Positions 1 to 7,324 of a stretch of 64,000 nucleotides of DNA are shown here, piece by piece. The stretch is from Amaricoccus macauensis_A (lineage in GTDB: Bacteria; Pseudomonadota; Alphaproteobacteria; Rhodobacterales; Rhodobacteraceae). The stretch is from the NCBI RefSeq assembly GCF_049800915.1, contig NZ_JBNAFY010000006.1, forward strand, positions 186,001 to 250,000. The letters run 5' to 3'. The translations under genes and the position numbers were made by a program. The notes below the pieces were generated by a model. It saw only the letters and a list, made by a program, of their open reading frames with translations. It was not told where the DNA came from and made no database searches. The first letter of the stretch is position 1. Each line of letters begins with the position of its first letter.

Positions 1-193
1 CCAGCGGGCGGATCGGGGAATATTCCTCGGTTTCCAGGAGCGCGGTGTAGTAGAATGCCCGCAAGAGCTTGCCACGACGCATGAATTCCGTACGCAGCAA
101 TTTGTAATCTATATCGAAACCCAAAGCGCGCGCTGCGGCATACAGATTGGCGCCGTCGATGAACAACGCGAGTCGTTCGTCACGATAAAACAT
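1..193 (-). CDS. NYN-domain (LabA/DUF88-like) protein, 3' part cut by window edge
   Basis: Only the first 64 codons are present; the rest lies left of the window. The ATG at 193-191 follows a clear AAGGAG. The translation begins MFYRDERLALFIDGANLYAAA, the hallmark start of NYN-domain proteins, whose FIDGxN motif carries the first acidic residue of a PIN-like, metal-dependent RNase fold. Family members are presumed ribonucleases, but the substrate here is unknown. The gene is divergent from folK, and such an NYN gene next to folK/rpoZ is, as I recall it, a common arrangement in Rhodobacterales. The family call is firm; the cellular role is not. Confidence 0.85.
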   Translation of the reverse strand, partial: MFYRDERLALFIDGANLYAAARALGFDIDYKLLRTEFMRRGKLLRAFYYTALLETEEYSPIRPL

Positions 194-327
194 GCGCCAA
201 CTCCTTTTTTACCCTGTTTGAATGACACTGAAGCCGACAAGAAACTTCGCCTAGCGGAGAGCGCCTTATAATTGCACTCATCCGACAGGGGAAGTTAAAA
301 AACATTGCAATATGCAACCAAAAAAAT

Positions 328-897
328 GTGGGTCTCACTCTTTTGTATCACTTTCTAGCTCTCGGCTCCAACCTGTCCAGCAAAATCGGCGGATCTCTAC
401 ATACACTCGAATCAGCAATAGACAAGTTGAAGGCGTGCGGTTTGGAAGTCACTTCAACCAGCAAGTGGTACTCGACGCCCGCATTTCCAGTCGGAAAAGG
501 ACCCGATTTCGTGAATGGGGCCATATCGGTCAAATCCCGCCGGACGCCCAAAGATGTGCTTGAAATCATTCATTCTGTCGAGGATGAACTCGGGCGTGTC
601 AGACGCGAACGCTGGGCGCCGCGGGTTTGCGATATCGATCTTATTGCAAGCGGCGGGATGATCTGCCCGTCCGTCGAGATCTGGCGACACTGGGCCGATC
701 TGCCCCTTGAGCGCCAACTCGAGGAGCAGCCATCACAGCTGATCCTTCCGCATCCCCGGCTGCATGAGCGCGGATTTGTCCTGAAACCGCTTGCAGATAT
801 TGCTCCCGACTGGGTCCATCCGGTTCTTAACCTTACGGTGGAAAAGATGCTGGAAGCGCTTCCCGGAGAGGCTCTCGCGGATGTTCGCGAGATTTGA
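328..897 (+). CDS. folK: 2-amino-4-hydroxy-6-hydroxymethyldihydropteridine pyrophosphokinase (HPPK)
   Basis: HPPK transfers pyrophosphate from ATP to 6-hydroxymethyl-dihydropterin in folate synthesis. The 189-residue product has the N-terminal LALGSNL motif (about residues 10-16) and the signature RWAPRVCDIDLI (about residues 92-103), which includes the metal-binding DxD. Length is slightly above the usual 160-180. The start is uncertain: 328 is a GTG, a TTG at 343 is also in frame just before the conserved block, and neither has a good ribosome-binding site. The nearby ATGs at 312 and 326 are out of frame. folK is first in a rightward series with rpoZ and rsh. The function call is secure. 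Confidence 0.93.
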   Translation: MGLTLLYHFLALGSNLSSKIGGSLHTLESAIDKLKACGLEVTSTSKWYSTPAFPVGKGPDFVNGAISVKSRRTPKDVLEIIHSVEDELGRVRRERWAPRVCDIDLIASGGMICPSVEIWRHWADLPLERQLEEQPSQLILPHPRLHERGFVLKPLADIAPDWVHPVLNLTVEKMLEALPGEALADVREI

Positions 898-917
898 CAT
901 GGTTAAAAACCCGCTAA

Positions 918-1055
918 GGGGGTCCACGGGGATCCAGCGTGGGGTGGCGAAGATCCGATATCACGGCCCGAAGAAGAAGCGCGGTGATCCGGGCAAGACC
1001 TGCCGCTCGGGAACGGCGCGGTTTGGTCAAAGCGGCCAGAGGGCCCACGACCCCC
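918..1055 (+). ncRNA. Possible structured RNA between folK and rpoZ (unidentified)
   Basis: The 273-bp gap between folK and rpoZ has no recognisable gene. Seven bases at 918-924 (GGGGGTC) are perfectly complementary to 1049-1055 (GACCCCC), with a further GGG/CCC pairing just inside after a small internal loop. ATCAC at 960-964 can pair with GTGAT at 984-988, and shorter GC hairpins follow. A roughly 140-nt rod closed by a long terminal stem resembles the size and outline of 6S RNA, but I could not match 6S, tmRNA or SRP RNA sequence motifs. A 63-codon basic open frame (899-1090) overlaps it and could be chance. This is a weak call based on pairing alone. Confidence 0.25.
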
Positions 1056-1170
1056 GGAAAACGCTACGATTGTGGGTGAAGGCAAACTGAAGACGCCCCG
1101 AAGTGGGCTTGCACCTCAGGGCAGGAACGGGTAGTTATGCACAGATCGGCACAAATAGCTAGAGGCATAT

Positions 1171-1521
1171 ATGGCCCGCGTTACCGTTGAAGATTGCGTC
1201 GACAAGGTACCGAATCGCTTTGAACTCGTGATGCTCGCAGCACATCGTGCGCGCTCACTGTCTTCGGGCGCTCCGCTGACCGTCGAACGCGACAACGACA
1301 AGAACCCGGTGGTCGCCCTGCGCGAAATCGCCGAAGAAACCCTTTCCGCAGAAGAGTTGCGGGAATCCGCGATCGAAAGCTTCCAGCGTCAGATCGAGGT
1401 CGACGAGCCCGAAGAGGACGTCATGACCCTGCTGGCCGGCAACGCCGATGCGCCCGCCGAGGACGACATGTCCGAGGAGCGGCTCCTGCGTGCGCTGATG
1501 GAAGCACAGGGCGAGCGCTGA
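1171..1521 (+). CDS. rpoZ: DNA-directed RNA polymerase subunit omega
   Basis: Omega is the small subunit that helps assemble and stabilise RNA polymerase and contributes to ppGpp binding in many proteobacteria. The 116-residue product starts MARVTVEDCVDKVPNRFELVM and continues with the conserved AAHRAR segment, then a long acidic tail typical of alphaproteobacteria. The ATG has an AGAGG five bases upstream. rsh, which makes the alarmone that acts on RNA polymerase, starts 47 bp downstream on the same strand, so the two are probably co-transcribed. Confidence 0.96.
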   Translation: MARVTVEDCVDKVPNRFELVMLAAHRARSLSSGAPLTVERDNDKNPVVALREIAEETLSAEELRESAIESFQRQIEVDEPEEDVMTLLAGNADAPAEDDMSEERLLRALMEAQGER

Positions 1522-1568
1522 ACCTGCCCCACCACCCGCCTCCCACCACTGCGATCGCCCAGACCGCG

Positions 1569-3731
1569 GTGGCAGGAGGGTTGGTTCCGGCAGAAATACT
1601 TGCCAACCAGGTCAAGGCCTATAATCCGCACTCGAATTCGGGCCTGATCGCCGCCGCCTACGAGTATGGCGAGCGGATGCATGACGGCCAGCTGCGGCGG
1701 AGCGGTGAGCCCTACTTCACCCATCCCGTCGCTGTCGCCTTCCTGCTCGCGGAGCAGCGGCTCGACGATGCGACCATCATCACCGCGCTCCTGCACGACA
1801 CGATAGAAGACACCAAGAGCACCTATACCGAGATCGCGCTTCGGTTTGGGGATGAGATCGCGCAACTCGTCAACGGCGTGACCAAGCTCACCAACCTGGA
1901 ACTTTCCTCGAACCAGAACGCCCAGGCCGAGAACTTCCGCAAGCTTCTCATGGCGATGTCGAAGGACGTGCGTGTCCTGCTCGTCAAGCTGGCCGACCGG
2001 CTGCACAACATGCGCACGATCCGGCACCTGCGCTACGAGAAGCAGGTGCGCAAGGCGCGCGAGACCATGGACATCTACGCGCCGCTTGCCGGGCGCATGG
2101 GCATGCAGTGGATGCGCGACGAGCTGGAAGACATCTCCTTCCGCATCCTGAACCCGGAAGCGCGCAAGTCCATCATCCGGCGATTCGTGACGCTTCGGCG
2201 CGAGACCGGGGACGTGATCCCGAAGATCACCGACGACATCCGGGCCGTGCTTGCACAGGCGAAGGTGGATGCCGAGGTGTTCGGCCGGGAAAAGAAGCCC
2301 TACTCCATCTGGCGCAAGATGCAGGAGAAGGGCGAGGGCTTTTCGCGCCTCTCGGACATCTACGGTTTTCGCATCATCACCGCGAGCGCCGTCGACTGCT
2401 ACGTGGCGCTCGGCGCGGTGCACAAACGCTGGGCGGCGGTGCCGGGGCGGTTCAAGGACTATATCTCCGCGCCGAAATCGAACGGTTACCGCTCCATTCA
2501 CACGACGGTTTCTGGGCGCGACGGCAAGCAGGTCGAGGTGCAGATCCGCACCCAGCAGATGCACACCGTGGCCGAAACCGGCGTTGCGGCCCATTGGTCC
2601 TATCGCGATGGCGAGCGGTTCGAGAACCCCTTCGCGGTCGATCCGTTCCGCTGGCTTTCGACCATCACGGCCGGGTTCGAGGGCGCCGAGGACAGCGATG
2701 ATTTCCTCGAGCACGTGAAGCTCGAGATGTTCACCGACCAGGTGTTCTGCTTCACGCCGAAGGGCGAAGTGGTGAAGCTTCCCAAAGGCGCGACCCCCAT
2801 CGACTTCGCCTATGCGATCCATACCCGCATCGGAGACAGCTGCGTCGGCGCCAAGGTGGACGGGCGACGCGTTCCGCTCTGGACCAAGCTCAAGAACGGC
2901 CAGTCCGTGACCATCATCCGGGCGGAAGGGCAGCGACCGCAGCCCTCCTGGGAGGACATGGTGGTGACGGGGCGGGCCAAATCCGCGATTCGCCGCTCGC
3001 TCCGGGGTGAGCGGCGCGCGACGCAGATCCGGCTCGGGCGCGAGATCGCGCGCGTGGCGCTCGAACGGGTCGGAAAGAAGGCGACGGACAAGGCGCTTGC
3101 CACCGCTGCGAAACGCATGGGCGAGGACGATCTCGAGGACGTGCTGGCCAAGCTCGGTGCGGCGGAGATCACCGGACGCGATCTGATCGGGGCGCTTTAT
3201 CCCGAGATCATCCGCCATTCCGCCGATGGACCGGAAGAGCGCGATCCCTCCAGCCCCATCGTCATCGGCCTCGGCTCCGGTCAGGAGGGTCGGCCAGCGC
3301 CCTGCTGCAGCCCGATACCGGGAGAGCGGATCGTCGGCATCGCGGTGCGCGGAAAGGGCGTGATGATCCACGCGATCGACTGCGCGGAACTGACCAACTA
3401 CGAAGACCAGCCGGATCGCTGGATCGACCTGAGATGGGCCGATTCGCACTCCACACCGGATCACGAGGTCAAGATCGAGCTGGTCATGGCGAATGACACC
3501 GGCGTCTTGGGCCGAATCTGCACACTTATCGGTGAGCAGCGCTCGAATATCACGAATATACAGTTTACCGACCGGAAGCCGGATTATTATCGTATGCTCG
3601 TGGATATAGAAGTGCGCGACATGGAGCACCTGACCCATGTGCTCACGGCAATTGATGCGGATTCGGACATCGCCGAGGTTCGCAGACACCGAAACGTTTC
3701 CTCTGGCGGACTGAGCACCACGACAAGTTAG
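1569..3731 (+). CDS. rsh: Bifunctional (p)ppGpp synthetase/hydrolase (RelA/SpoT homologue)
   Basis: This is the single long RSH enzyme of alphaproteobacteria, setting (p)ppGpp levels in the stringent response. Visible parts, in order, are an HD hydrolase domain with intact HDTIEDT (about residues 75-81), a synthetase domain (YSIWRKMQEK near 247, then YGFRIITASAVDCY), a TGS domain (about 390-450), and a C-terminal ACT domain from about 640. With the HD motif intact, hydrolysis should be retained. The start is uncertain: 1569 is a GTG, and a TTG at 1581 is in frame, though AGGAGG sits almost on top of it. The gene lies between rpoZ and a DUF2062 gene. Confidence 0.95.
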   Translation: MAGGLVPAEILANQVKAYNPHSNSGLIAAAYEYGERMHDGQLRRSGEPYFTHPVAVAFLLAEQRLDDATIITALLHDTIEDTKSTYTEIALRFGDEIAQLVNGVTKLTNLELSSNQNAQAENFRKLLMAMSKDVRVLLVKLADRLHNMRTIRHLRYEKQVRKARETMDIYAPLAGRMGMQWMRDELEDISFRILNPEARKSIIRRFVTLRRETGDVIPKITDDIRAVLAQAKVDAEVFGREKKPYSIWRKMQEKGEGFSRLSDIYGFRIITASAVDCYVALGAVHKRWAAVPGRFKDYISAPKSNGYRSIHTTVSGRDGKQVEVQIRTQQMHTVAETGVAAHWSYRDGERFENPFAVDPFRWLSTITAGFEGAEDSDDFLEHVKLEMFTDQVFCFTPKGEVVKLPKGATPIDFAYAIHTRIGDSCVGAKVDGRRVPLWTKLKNGQSVTIIRAEGQRPQPSWEDMVVTGRAKSAIRRSLRGERRATQIRLGREIARVALERVGKKATDKALATAAKRMGEDDLEDVLAKLGAAEITGRDLIGALYPEIIRHSADGPEERDPSSPIVIGLGSGQEGRPAPCCSPIPGERIVGIAVRGKGVMIHAIDCAELTNYEDQPDRWIDLRWADSHSTPDHEVKIELVMANDTGVLGRICTLIGEQRSNITNIQFTDRKPDYYRMLVDIEVRDMEHLTHVLTAIDADSDIAEVRRHRNVSSGGLSTTTS

Positions 3732-3780
3732 GATTTCGGTGCCATAGAGGGTGCTCCGCAGACTGGAAACGCCAGAATCG

Positions 3781-4473
3781 ATGGTCTTCAAGAGACGAGA
3801 CAAGCTGCCGTTCTTCTCCCGACTGAGGGAGGTGGTGTATCCTCAGAAGGGATGGCGCCGGGGGATCGAGTATCTCGGGCACCGGGTGCGGCGCCTGCCC
3901 GACACGCCTCATCGGATCTCGCTGGGCGTGGCCTGCGGTGTCTTTGCCTCCTTCACCCCGCTTTTCGGGCTGCATTTCATCCTTGCCGCCGGCCTCGCGC
4001 GGGTCGTGCGTGCCAATATTCTTGCGTCCCTGATCGGCACGGCCTTCGGCAATCCGCTCACCTTCCCGTTCATCGCCTCGGTTTCGCTCAAGACCGGCCG
4101 GACGATCGTCGGGCACGGCCCGACGGGCAGCAATTTCCAGTTGCTGATCGAGGCCTTCAAGGATTTCTTCAGCGGACTTTGGCAGAGCCTGCTCAGCCTC
4201 GTCGGCATCGGGGAACCGCAGTGGACCAAGCTGACGGATTTCCTCCAGGATGTGTTCTGGCCCTATCTTGTCGGCGGATTGATCCCCGGCCTCCTTTCAG
4301 CACTTGCCTGCTATCTCCTTTGCCGGCCCATCGTGTCGGCCTATCAGGTGAGGCGACGCGCGAAGCTTCTGGAACGAATTTCCGCCCTTGAAGCGAAAGC
4401 CGAGGCCAACGGAAAAAGTGACGCCTCGAAAAAGACGTCCTATATTGCGACGAAGAAAACGGCGACGAATTGA
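3781..4473 (+). CDS. DUF2062 membrane protein
   Basis: The family is of unknown function and is conserved next to rsh and pdxJ in Rhodobacterales. The 230-residue product has a basic N-terminus (MVFKRRDK) and an RRLPDTPHRISLGVA segment, then at least two hydrophobic stretches, one with the family's GNPLTFPF motif. It ends in a charged, Lys/Ala-rich tail. I chose the ATG at 3781 because relatives begin MVFKRR; a GTG at 3751 would add ten residues. The stop is 12 bp before pdxJ, consistent with one operon. Confidence 0.85.
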   Translation: MVFKRRDKLPFFSRLREVVYPQKGWRRGIEYLGHRVRRLPDTPHRISLGVACGVFASFTPLFGLHFILAAGLARVVRANILASLIGTAFGNPLTFPFIASVSLKTGRTIVGHGPTGSNFQLLIEAFKDFFSGLWQSLLSLVGIGEPQWTKLTDFLQDVFWPYLVGGLIPGLLSALACYLLCRPIVSAYQVRRRAKLLERISALEAKAEANGKSDASKKTSYIATKKTATN

Positions 4474-4485
4474 GGTCCCCCAAAT

Positions 4486-5268
4486 ATGACCAAGTCCGAA
4501 CCGCTGGGGCGACTGCGCCTCGGCGTGAATATCGACCATGTGGCCACGGTGCGGAATGCCCGTGGCGGCCCCTATCCTGACCCGGTTCGGGCGGCGCGGC
4601 TTGCGGAAACCGCCGGTGCTGACGGGATCACCGCCCATCTGCGTGAAGATCGACGTCACATCACCGATGCGGACATCGAAGCCCTTTCGAAGGGTATCGA
4701 GATCCCGCTGAACCTTGAAATGGCAGCGACCGACGAGATGCAGGCCATTGCCCTGCGCCACAAGCCCCATGCGGTCTGCCTCGTGCCGGAGCGGCGTCAG
4801 GAACGGACGACGGAAGGCGGCCTCGAGGTTGCGCGCGACGAGAACCGGCTCGCGCATTTCATCGCCCCGCTGAGGGATGCCGGTTGCCGGGTCTCGATCT
4901 TCATTGCGGCCGACAGGCGCCAGATCGAAGCCGCGCACCGCATCGGCGCTCCGGTCATCGAGCTTCATACCGGCGCCTACTGCGAGCATGACATCGCGGG
5001 AGATGTCGCCGCACGGGATGCCGAATGCGAGCGTCTGCGCGAGATGGCGCAGTTCGCCCATGAGCTGGGCCTCGAAGTTCATGCAGGTCATGGCCTCACG
5101 TTCGAGAACGTGAAGCCGATTGCGGCCTTCCCCGAGGTCATGGAGCTGAACATCGGGCATTTCCTCGTCGGCGAGGCGATCTTCTCCGGGCTCGACAGTT
5201 CGATCCGCCGGATGCGCTCGCTGATGGATGAGGCGCGGCGCGAGGCCTTCGGAGAGGGCGTGGCCTAA
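4486..5268 (+). CDS. pdxJ: Pyridoxine 5'-phosphate synthase
   Basis: PdxJ condenses 1-deoxyxylulose 5-phosphate with 3-amino-2-oxopropyl phosphate, the ring-closing step of DXP-dependent vitamin B6 synthesis. The 260-residue TIM barrel has the signature start LGVNIDHVATVRNARGG, then GADGITAHLREDRRHI, ELHTGAYC and the phosphate-binding HAGHGLT/NIGHFL segments. Length is normal. In relatives, acpS, lepB, rnc and era usually follow directly; here those genes are about 6 kb away in the opposite orientation. The stop overlaps the stop of the convergent ArsR gene by 4 bp. Confidence 0.97.
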   Translation: MTKSEPLGRLRLGVNIDHVATVRNARGGPYPDPVRAARLAETAGADGITAHLREDRRHITDADIEALSKGIEIPLNLEMAATDEMQAIALRHKPHAVCLVPERRQERTTEGGLEVARDENRLAHFIAPLRDAGCRVSIFIAADRRQIEAAHRIGAPVIELHTGAYCEHDIAGDVAARDAECERLREMAQFAHELGLEVHAGHGLTFENVKPIAAFPEVMELNIGHFLVGEAIFSGLDSSIRRMRSLMDEARREAFGEGVA

Positions 5269-5957
5269 AGGCTTTGCGCGAGGGGGAAGGTCCGGGCGAA
5301 GAGTTCCTCGCCGCGGGGTGAAAACCGGACGATACGGGTCGATTCGACCCGTTCGGCCCAACCCAGTGTTTCGAATCGCGCGAGAAACGCCCGACCGAGA
5401 CTGCCGGCGAGGTGGATCTTGCGTTCGCTCCAGTCGAGACATTCTCGGCAGAGCGGCGCGCGGGCCTCTTCGAGCGCGGCCACGTCGATCCCGAACCCGT
5501 GGACGAAGGATCGGCCCGCATCCGTCAGGTGCAGGCCCTCATCTTCGCCCGCAAGAAAGCCCCGGCTACGAAGGCTTTCGAACAGTTGCACGCCCAGATC
5601 GCCCGCGAGGTGATTGTAGCAGACGCGCGCATGGCGAAGTGCAGGGTCCTGCGGGCCGGGCCTGGTTCTTGGCTCGGTTTCGTCGGCGGCGAGCCCCATC
5701 AGGCCTTCGAGCACCTCCGCGACGTTCCGGCCCGCGAGATTGAAATACTTGTGCCGCCCCTGCTTTCGGACGGCGATCAAGCCGCTCCGGTTCAGCTTGG
5801 AGAGATGCGAACTCGCGGTCTGAAGCGTCACGCCCGCCTCGCCCGCCAGTTCCGTCGCCGTGAGAGCCCGTCCGGACAGAAGTGCGGCCAGCATGTTTGC
5901 CCGCGCGGGATCACCGATCAGCGCTGCAATCTTTGCAAAATCCGGGGCTTCACTCAT
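5265..5957 (-). CDS. ArsR-family winged-helix transcriptional regulator
   Basis: The first 85 or so residues form an ArsR-type helix-turn-helix (DPARANMLAALL, then TATELAGEAGVTLQTASSHLSKL and the wing RKQGRHKYF). The C-terminal half carries a CYNHLAGDLG motif and a second pair of cysteines (LCRECLDW). This 230-residue two-part layout is longer than metal sensors of about 100 residues. No metal-binding CxC is seen in the recognition helix, so the inducer cannot be told. I chose the inner ATG (MSEAPDF) because the helix-turn-helix begins soon after it. The gene stands alone, convergent with pdxJ. Confidence 0.85.
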   Translation of the reverse strand: MSEAPDFAKIAALIGDPARANMLAALLSGRALTATELAGEAGVTLQTASSHLSKLNRSGLIAVRKQGRHKYFNLAGRNVAEVLEGLMGLAADETEPRTRPGPQDPALRHARVCYNHLAGDLGVQLFESLRSRGFLAGEDEGLHLTDAGRSFVHGFGIDVAALEEARAPLCRECLDWSERKIHLAGSLGRAFLARFETLGWAERVESTRIVRFSPRGEELFARTFPLAQSL

Positions 5958-6074
5958 GCTTCGACGATACCCGAACAATGTGGTGTTGCCAAACCTTCCC
6001 TTGGCTGCGGGGGCGGAGAATTAACCGCATTTCCCATCATGGGCGGATCGGAGCGCTGCATGAGCGAATCGGCG

Positions 6075-6103
6075 TTGCACTAGCGCGAATGGTGTATTAT
6101 TAG
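6075..6103 (+). promoter_or_regulatory. Probable sigma-70 promoter of tRNA-Pro
   Basis: TTGCAC at 6075-6080 and TATTAG at 6098-6103 are separated by 17 bp. The expected start point falls just before the tRNA 5' end at 6115. The region is clearly more AT-rich than its surroundings. Read from sequence only. Confidence 0.45.
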
Positions 6104-6114
6104 CCCGCCGGTGT

Positions 6115-6191
6115 CGGAGTGTAGCGCAGCCTGGTAGCGCACCTGCTTCGGGAGCAGGGGGTCGGAGGTTCGAATCCTCTCACTCCGACCA
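6115..6191 (+). tRNA. tRNA-Pro (anticodon CGG), CCA encoded
   Basis: The acceptor stem pairs CGGAGTG with CACTCCG, followed by discriminator A and an encoded CCA. The D arm contains AGCGCAGCCTGGTAGCGC, the anticodon arm is CCTGC-TTCGGGA-GCAGG with anticodon CGG, and the T arm holds GGTTCGAATCC. It reads CCG codons, which are frequent in this GC-rich genome. All four stems are intact. The ArsR gene upstream is divergent. Confidence 0.97.
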
Positions 6192-6251
6192 GTCCGGTCT
6201 TCGCGCCGGAGCATGACGCTAGGACGATCTGCGAAGCGAGGCCTGACTGAC

Positions 6252-7016
6252 ATGGCGACAGAGACCCGGTTGCCAGATGAGCACCCATGGCTCTCGATCG
6301 TGATTCCCGCCAAGAACGAATCCGGAAACATCGAACTTGTCGTCGAAGGGATCGTGGCCGCCTGCGCGGCGCATGCGCCCTACGAAATCATCTATGTCGA
6401 TGACGGCTCAACGGACGACACGGCCGCGAAGGTCCGGGAGATGGCCGCGATATACCCGTTCGTGCGGCTCATTCAGCACGAGACGAGCGGCGGGCAATCC
6501 GCGGCGGTGCATTCCGGTGTACTGGCGGCGCGTGGCACGGTGATCGCGACGCTCGATGCGGATGGCCAGAACCCCCCGTCCGAGATCCCGAAGCTGATCG
6601 AGAAGATCGACGGGCGGGCCTTCCCGGAAGATGTCGCGCTTGTGGCCGGCCAGCGCGTCGGGCGACAGGATACCGCCTCCAAGCGTTGGGCCTCGAAGGC
6701 CGCCAATGCCATCCGCGCCCGGCTTCTGAAGGACGGCACGCGGGATACGGGCTGCGGATTGAAGCTCTTCCGGCGGGATGCCTTTCTTGCCTTTCCCTAT
6801 TTCGACCACATGCATCGCTACCTTCCCGCACTGGCGGCGCGCGACGGCTGGACGGTTCTCCATGCCGATGTGTCCCATGCGCCACGCCACGCGGGATCCT
6901 CGCAATATTCCAACCTCGGGCGCGCGATTGTTGGTGTATACGACCTCGTCGGCGTCGTCTGGCTGCTCAAGCGACGCAAGAAGGTCCGGGGTGTGGAGAT
7001 GCGGGGCGAAGGATGA
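6252..7016 (+). CDS. Family 2 glycosyltransferase (dolichol-phosphate-mannose synthase-like)
   Basis: This inverting GT2 enzyme of 254 residues is likely to transfer a sugar from a nucleotide-sugar to a polyprenyl phosphate at the cytoplasmic face. The N-terminus LSIVIPAKNESGNI, the YVDDGSTDDT motif and ATLDADGQNPP carry the nucleotide- and metal-binding acidic residues. There is no obvious C-terminal membrane pair. The stop overlaps the next start (ATGA) and a PMT-like membrane glycosyltransferase follows, so the three genes probably work as a lipid A or glycolipid decoration set, as in arnC/arnT systems. The inner ATG (MATETRL) is preferred over 6213. Confidence 0.87.
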   Translation: MATETRLPDEHPWLSIVIPAKNESGNIELVVEGIVAACAAHAPYEIIYVDDGSTDDTAAKVREMAAIYPFVRLIQHETSGGQSAAVHSGVLAARGTVIATLDADGQNPPSEIPKLIEKIDGRAFPEDVALVAGQRVGRQDTASKRWASKAANAIRARLLKDGTRDTGCGLKLFRRDAFLAFPYFDHMHRYLPALAARDGWTVLHADVSHAPRHAGSSQYSNLGRAIVGVYDLVGVVWLLKRRKKVRGVEMRGEG

Positions 7017-7324
7017 GTTTCGAAGGACTGATGAATTTCCTGCGTGTTCACAGCTGGGGTGAATTCTGGTGGGTCGCCGTGGGCCTTGCCGGGCAGCTCA
7101 TGTTCTCCATGCGCTTTCTTATCCAGTGGATCAGTTCGGAACGGGCCGGCAAATCGGTCATGCCAATCGCATTCTGGTATTTCTCCATAGCGGGCGGGCT
7201 GATTCTCTTTGCCTATGCGGTCTATCGGGAAGACCCGGTCTTCATCCTGGGTCAGGCGACCGGGATCATCATCTATTCGCGCAACCTCTACCTGATCTAT
7301 GCCGAAAAACGATCCGCAGCCTGA
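7013..7324 (+). CDS. LpxB-N-terminal-like (LAB_N) small membrane protein
   Basis: The 103-residue protein belongs to the lipid-A-disaccharide synthase N-terminal-like family, small integral membrane proteins found beside lipid A glycosyltransferases. At least three hydrophobic helices are visible, with the family pattern GQLMFSMRFLIQWISSE, then FWYFSIAGG and GIIIYSRNLYLIY. The ATG overlaps the preceding glycosyltransferase stop by 4 bp, and the gene itself overlaps the next gene by 26 bp, so translation is coupled. The biochemical role is not established; a role in flipping or handling a lipid-linked sugar is inference from context. Confidence 0.86.
   Translation: MSFEGLMNFLRVHSWGEFWWVAVGLAGQLMFSMRFLIQWISSERAGKSVMPIAFWYFSIAGGLILFAYAVYREDPVFILGQATGIIIYSRNLYLIYAEKRSAA

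Noticed and set aside
918..1055. Naming the folK-rpoZ gap as tmRNA, SRP RNA or RNase P RNA
   Set aside because: There is no tRNA-like T arm or tag frame for tmRNA, no SRP core motif, and the gap is too short for RNase P RNA.
899..1090. 63-codon Lys/Arg-rich open frame directly after folK
   Set aside because: No ribosome-binding site of note, no family resemblance, and it overlaps strong RNA pairing; coding could not be supported.
1389..3803. Minus-strand open frame of 804 codons opposite rsh
   Set aside because: It is a shadow of rsh caused by high GC at third positions; its translation is Arg/His/Asp-rich and resembles no protein family.
6080..6331. Minus-strand open frames containing GFEPPTP- and RTSDPLLP-like text
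   Set aside because: These are antisense translations of tRNA-Pro, a well-known source of false proteins in databases.
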